From contig PXAT01000085.1 of the NCBI GenBank assembly GCA_003565775.1, positions 1-64,000 on the forward strand: a stretch of 64,000 bases of DNA, written 5' to 3'. The notes under the pieces were generated by a model that worked only from the letters and a program-made list of their open reading frames with translations, did no database searches and was not told the DNA's origin. This DNA is from Ectothiorhodospiraceae bacterium. Its GTDB lineage: Bacteria; Pseudomonadota; Gammaproteobacteria; Nitrococcales; Aquisalimonadaceae. Both the position numbers and the translations under genes were made by a program. Shown here in pieces: positions 60,927 to 64,000 of the stretch (position 1 is the stretch's first letter; each line of letters opens with the position of its first letter).

Positions 60927-63200
60927 TCAGTGGACGCGCGATACCCTCTCATGCGGCGTATCGGGTTTCTCGCCACGACTGGCCGCAATGAAACCGTCGC
61001 TCCAGCGGCGGATATCGTGGTGATTGACGATATCGAACAGCTGTCGCAAGCGTTCACGGGCCTCGCTGGACGGAAGGTTGAGCGCCAGGTAGCAGGTATT
61101 GGCCAGATCCCGGATGTCATGCGGGTTGGTCAGCACGGCGCCGCGCAGCTCTGCGGCGGCACCGGCGAATTCGGACAGGACCAGCACGCCGGTGCCCTGG
61201 GTCAGGCCCTGAACGGCCACGAACTCCTTCGCCACCAGATTCAGCCCGTCGCGCAGCGGCGTGATCCACATGACGTCCGCCATGGCATACCAGGCCACGA
61301 CCTGCTCGAACGGCAGGGGCCGGAAGAAGAACTGGATCGGGGTCCAGTCCACGGTGGTGAAACGGCCGTTGATCCGGCCGACTGCCTGCTCGATCTGATG
61401 CTGCAGTTCCCTGTAGATCTGCATTTCCGCGGCCGCCGGCACGCACACCGTGGTCAGCTGCACCTTGCCCTGCAGCTCCGGGTTCTCTTCCAGCATCCGC
61501 TCGAAGGCATGCAGCTTTTCCAGAATGCCCTTGGTGTAGTCCAGCCGTTCCACCGACAGAATCAGGCGGGTGTCACCCAGTGCTTCTCGCAGTTCCTGCA
61601 TGTGGGCCTGCACTTTTTCGTCGTCCAGGCAGCCCTGCACCCGACTCATGTCCAGACCCACCGGATGCGCGCCGAGGCCGATCTCGCGATCATTGACCGA
61701 GATCGCGGTGGTGGTCTCTTCCAGTCCGACGGCGCAGCCGTAAGTCAGGAAACGGGGTGCGCAGTTCTCGCGCTTAAGGATCTCGATCGGTGTGACGCCG
61801 CGGGCAACATCGACGAAGTTCTCCACCTGCCGCGGCACGTGAAAGCCGATGTAGTCGCATTGCAGAAGGCTGCCGATGATCTCCCGGCGCCAGGGCACCA
61901 CGTTGAAGACGTCGGCGGACGGAAAGTAGGTGTGGTGGAAGAAGGCGATACGCAGATCCGGCCGCATTTCGCGCAGGAAGGCGGGCACCATCCAGAGGTT
62001 GTAATCATGCAGCCAGACCAGGGCACCCTGGGCGGCTTCCTCGGCGGCGCGTTCGGCGAAGGCGCGGTTCACGCGCAGGAAGACCTGCCAGTGGTCCTCA
62101 CGGAAGCTGGCCCGTTCCCAGAAGGTGTGCAGCGTCGGCCAGAACGCCTCCTTGGAAAAGCGCCGATAGAATATGTCCACATCCGACTTGCTCAGGGCGA
62201 TGCGCGCGCAGGTCAGATGCGGATAGCGTTCCGGGTCGACTGCGGTATGCGTCTCGAAGTCCTCGCCATCGGCGTCATCGTGCTCGGCCCAGGCAACCCA
62301 GGCGCCTTCGCGACCATTGCCGAAAAGACCGAGCAGCGTCGGGATGATGCCGTTCGGGGAGGTGGGGCGCCGTCGCACCAGCTTGCCGTCGATGCGTTTT
62401 TCCTCGTAGGGCAGTCGGTGATAGACGATCACCAGCTCGGCACCGCCGGGCTTGACCACCTCCTGCATTTCGGCGGACATGCCGTGCTGACCCAGAAAGC
62501 CGAACCAGGCCATCGCCTCGATGATGCCGCCGCAGCCGGGCTCCGCGGCATGCAGCACCCGGGCGTTGCCTTCGGTTGCATCCAGCAGCGCCGATTCCGA
62601 TTCGCCGACGCAGACGCCCTTGTAACCGGTACGGAACAGGCTCAGGTCGTTCAGCGTGTCGCCCGCCACCAGCACATCGTCGCCGTCGATCTGCAGCCAT
62701 TCGACCAGCGACTTCAGCGTGCTGCCCTTGTTGACGCCCGGTGGCAGCACGTCCAGATACAGGTCGGCCGAATACAGCAGGTCGCAGCCCAGATCCCGGA
62801 CCCGTGCCGCCAGCTCCTCATTGCCGGCTTGTTCCGGATCACAGAAATACGAGCAGCGACGGAGTTGCGGGATGTCCTGCCGCTTCAGCCAGGTCAGATC
62901 GGCCAGGGCTTCGGCAATCAGCTGTTCCCCGGGCCAGAGATCGTCGATCGGGGACTGCAGTTCGCTGATCGGCTGCAGCGTGTCGCCGTGGTAGATGCCC
63001 GCGCCGACATCGGTGACGATGTAATCCGGTACCGGCAATGTCGGGTCGGCCAGCAGGGGCAGCACCGACTCCAGGCTGCGTCCGGTCACATAGGCCAACT
63101 GGATATCGGGATGGCGCGCGATGCTCTGATAGAGCCGCAGCCGTTGGCTGATCTCGCCGCCAAGAAAGGTCCCGTCCAGATCGGTTGCAAGCAGCATCAT
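60927..63200 (-). CDS. ggpPS: Bifunctional glucosylglycerol-phosphate synthase/phosphatase
   Basis: A 757-residue fusion. The N-terminal HAD-type phosphatase (about residues 1-245) has ATDLDGTFLGG, YVTGRS and VAGDTLNDLSLF. The C-terminal GT20 domain (about 260-757) has HHTYFPSADVFNVVPWR, SVERLDYTKGI and DGLNLVAKEFVA, which fit GgpS better than trehalose-phosphate synthase OtsA. It should join ADP-glucose and glycerol-3-phosphate and then remove the phosphate, giving the compatible solute glucosylglycerol. The order (phosphatase first) is as in Stenotrophomonas and Pseudomonas GgpPS. The ATG at 63200 is used, with AAGGAG directly upstream; a second ATG follows at 63197. Confidence 0.9.
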   Translation of the reverse strand: MMLLATDLDGTFLGGEISQRLRLYQSIARHPDIQLAYVTGRSLESVLPLLADPTLPVPDYIVTDVGAGIYHGDTLQPISELQSPIDDLWPGEQLIAEALADLTWLKRQDIPQLRRCSYFCDPEQAGNEELAARVRDLGCDLLYSADLYLDVLPPGVNKGSTLKSLVEWLQIDGDDVLVAGDTLNDLSLFRTGYKGVCVGESESALLDATEGNARVLHAAEPGCGGIIEAMAWFGFLGQHGMSAEMQEVVKPGGAELVIVYHRLPYEEKRIDGKLVRRRPTSPNGIIPTLLGLFGNGREGAWVAWAEHDDADGEDFETHTAVDPERYPHLTCARIALSKSDVDIFYRRFSKEAFWPTLHTFWERASFREDHWQVFLRVNRAFAERAAEEAAQGALVWLHDYNLWMVPAFLREMRPDLRIAFFHHTYFPSADVFNVVPWRREIIGSLLQCDYIGFHVPRQVENFVDVARGVTPIEILKRENCAPRFLTYGCAVGLEETTTAISVNDREIGLGAHPVGLDMSRVQGCLDDEKVQAHMQELREALGDTRLILSVERLDYTKGILEKLHAFERMLEENPELQGKVQLTTVCVPAAAEMQIYRELQHQIEQAVGRINGRFTTVDWTPIQFFFRPLPFEQVVAWYAMADVMWITPLRDGLNLVAKEFVAVQGLTQGTGVLVLSEFAGAAAELRGAVLTNPHDIRDLANTCYLALNLPSSEARERLRQLFDIVNHHDIRRWSDGFIAASRGEKPDTPHERVSRVH

Positions 63201-63207
63201 GCTCTCC

Positions 63208-63304
63208 TTAATCAAGCGCTAAATTATTTCCGCATCTGCGTTGGCGTCCGCATGTTTTCCGAGGCAAGGCACGCTGCCGCGGAAATGAATCAGCGCTTCA
63301 TTAG
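63208..63304 (-). repeat. Compact repeat copy L (97 bp)
   Basis: TTAATCAAGCGCTAAATTAT at the left pairs with ATGAATCAGCGCTTCATTAG at the right (about 21 of 26 positions over the whole TIR). Between them is only a beta arm (GTTGGCGTCCGCATGTTTTC, GAGGCAAGGCACGCTG). The element lies between ggpPS and the MFS gene and overlaps the MFS stop codon. Confidence 0.88.
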
Positions 63305-64000
63305 CTCGGATTCTGCGCCGCCGCGCGGGTGTCTTCCTCGTCGGCATCCGGGTCCTCGTCCATGGACGCGGTGGACGCCATTTCCATGGCGACGGCACTG
63401 GTTCGGAGTATGGGTGTGAAATGGGCCGGCTGCGGTTCTCTCGCCTTGCTACGGGACACGGCCAGCGCAATCAGCAGGGCGAGCAGGCCCTGGCTGGCGG
63501 CGAGATAGAGGGGTAGCGCCATGCCGCCCAGCAGACTGATCAGATAGCCGGCCAGCAACGGCCCGACGGCGGCGCCACCCCCGTGGATCAGCAACAGGCC
63601 ACCGGAGCCGGTCAGGATCTCCTCCGGCGCCAGATGGTCGATCAGGTGCGCGACGGCGATCGGATAGACGGCGAACGCCAGCCCGCCCCACAGGAACGCG
63701 GTCAGCAGCAGCAGGTTGCCGGGCGGCAACTGACTCATGACGATGGCGGTGAACGCTGCCAGGCCCGTGGCGAAGCCGAGCACGCGTCGCCGGTCGAAGC
63801 GGTCGGAGAAACTGCCGATCGGCCACTGGAACGCGGCACCGCCGACGATTGCCAGGCTCATGAAGATGCCGATGCCGTCCCGGTCCAGGCCCGAGAGTCC
63901 GGCGAACAGCGGCGCCAGGCCCCAGAAGGCGCCCATGGCCAGACCGGACAGGCCGGCACCGACCACTGCCAGCGGTGCGGCCTCCCAGAGCGGCCACAGT
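63301..64000 (-). CDS. MFS transporter, C-terminal part
   Basis: The frame is open to the right edge, so the start lies outside the window. At least 232 residues are visible, with six or more membrane helices. The MFS loop motif GSFSDRFDRRRVLG (about 55 residues into the visible part) and GGLLLIHGGGAAVGPLLAGYL are present. The call is a major facilitator carrier of the YcaD-like type. The acidic C-terminal tail ends at a TAA contributed by repeat copy L. The substrate is unknown. Confidence 0.82.
   Translation of the reverse strand, partial: LWPLWEAAPLAVVGAGLSGLAMGAFWGLAPLFAGLSGLDRDGIGIFMSLAIVGGAAFQWPIGSFSDRFDRRRVLGFATGLAAFTAIVMSQLPPGNLLLLTAFLWGGLAFAVYPIAVAHLIDHLAPEEILTGSGGLLLIHGGGAAVGPLLAGYLISLLGGMALPLYLAASQGLLALLIALAVSRSKAREPQPAHFTPILRTSAVAMEMASTASMDEDPDADEEDTRAAAQNPS

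Noticed and set aside
1-64000. CRISPR arrays, rRNA, tRNA, integrase or transposase genes
   Set aside because: None could be recognised on either strand. The dispersed repeats lack regular spacing and encode no protein.

Overview
The window is GC-rich bacterial chromosome with tightly packed, mostly intact genes. The gene content (UbiG, AsmA, RluE, Hsp15, RraA, FxsA, MsrB, ChaC, YbiI) points to a gammaproteobacterium. A fused glucosylglycerol-phosphate synthase/phosphatase, two BCCT betaine/choline-type carriers, an AbgT carrier and a TRAP system suggest a halophilic or halotolerant aerobe. An Ectothiorhodospiraceae-like halophile would fit, but the genus cannot be fixed from this sequence. 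There are no rRNA, tRNA, phage or CRISPR features.

Layout. 1-1380: start of a BCCT carrier (leaving the window on the left), ybiI and chaC. 1784-8946: a complete peptide-type ABC importer operon with an unusually large binding protein. 8999-11872: ubiG, a DCC-family protein, a DsrE-like protein, a DUF2892 protein and a Crp/Fnr regulator. 11880-17840: a ferric-reductase-like flavocytochrome, a PAS-GGDEF protein with a degenerate active site coupled to a BCCT carrier, and an intact EAL protein. 18172-20724: two paralogous SHOCT-tailed lipoproteins. 21148-28458: msrB, an ABC-2 exporter, a soluble chemoreceptor-like protein with two signalling tips, and an aldose sugar dehydrogenase. 28416-33968: asmA, rhlE, a small acidic secreted protein, a TauE-type permease and rluE. 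33977-37428: a TRAP transporter split into divergent halves. 37521-48908: the quinoprotein region described below. 48963-52308: cupin, RuBisCO-like protein, rraA, a CBS protein and hslR. 52462-55533: a stand-alone dnaE2 with a perfect LexA box. 55732-64000: fxsA, an AbgT carrier, several secreted proteins, ggpPS and the end of an MFS carrier.

The most notable system lies at 38186-48908. It has a PqqU/YncD-like TonB receptor and a PQQ alcohol dehydrogenase whose active site carries the extra Asp of lanthanide-dependent enzymes. These are followed by a PedF-type cytochrome c, an MxaJ/XoxJ-like binding protein, a fused SoxYZ-like carrier, a zinc metallohydrolase, a CXXCW protein and an AcoR-type sigma-54 activator. 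There are two textbook sigma-54 promoters: one before the dehydrogenase, and one before a gene-free stretch that ends in a perfect terminator. The second predicts a sigma-54-dependent small RNA of about 130 nt folded into a chain of hairpins.

A second notable feature is a family of about thirteen dispersed repeats with terminal inverted repeats starting TTAAGGAAACGCTGA. The two complete copies are 277 and 245 bp. The compact copies are 94-97 bp hairpins, and the rest are fragments. They look like a MITE-type non-autonomous element. All copies lie between genes, and in three places their ends supply or abut the stop codon of the neighbouring gene.
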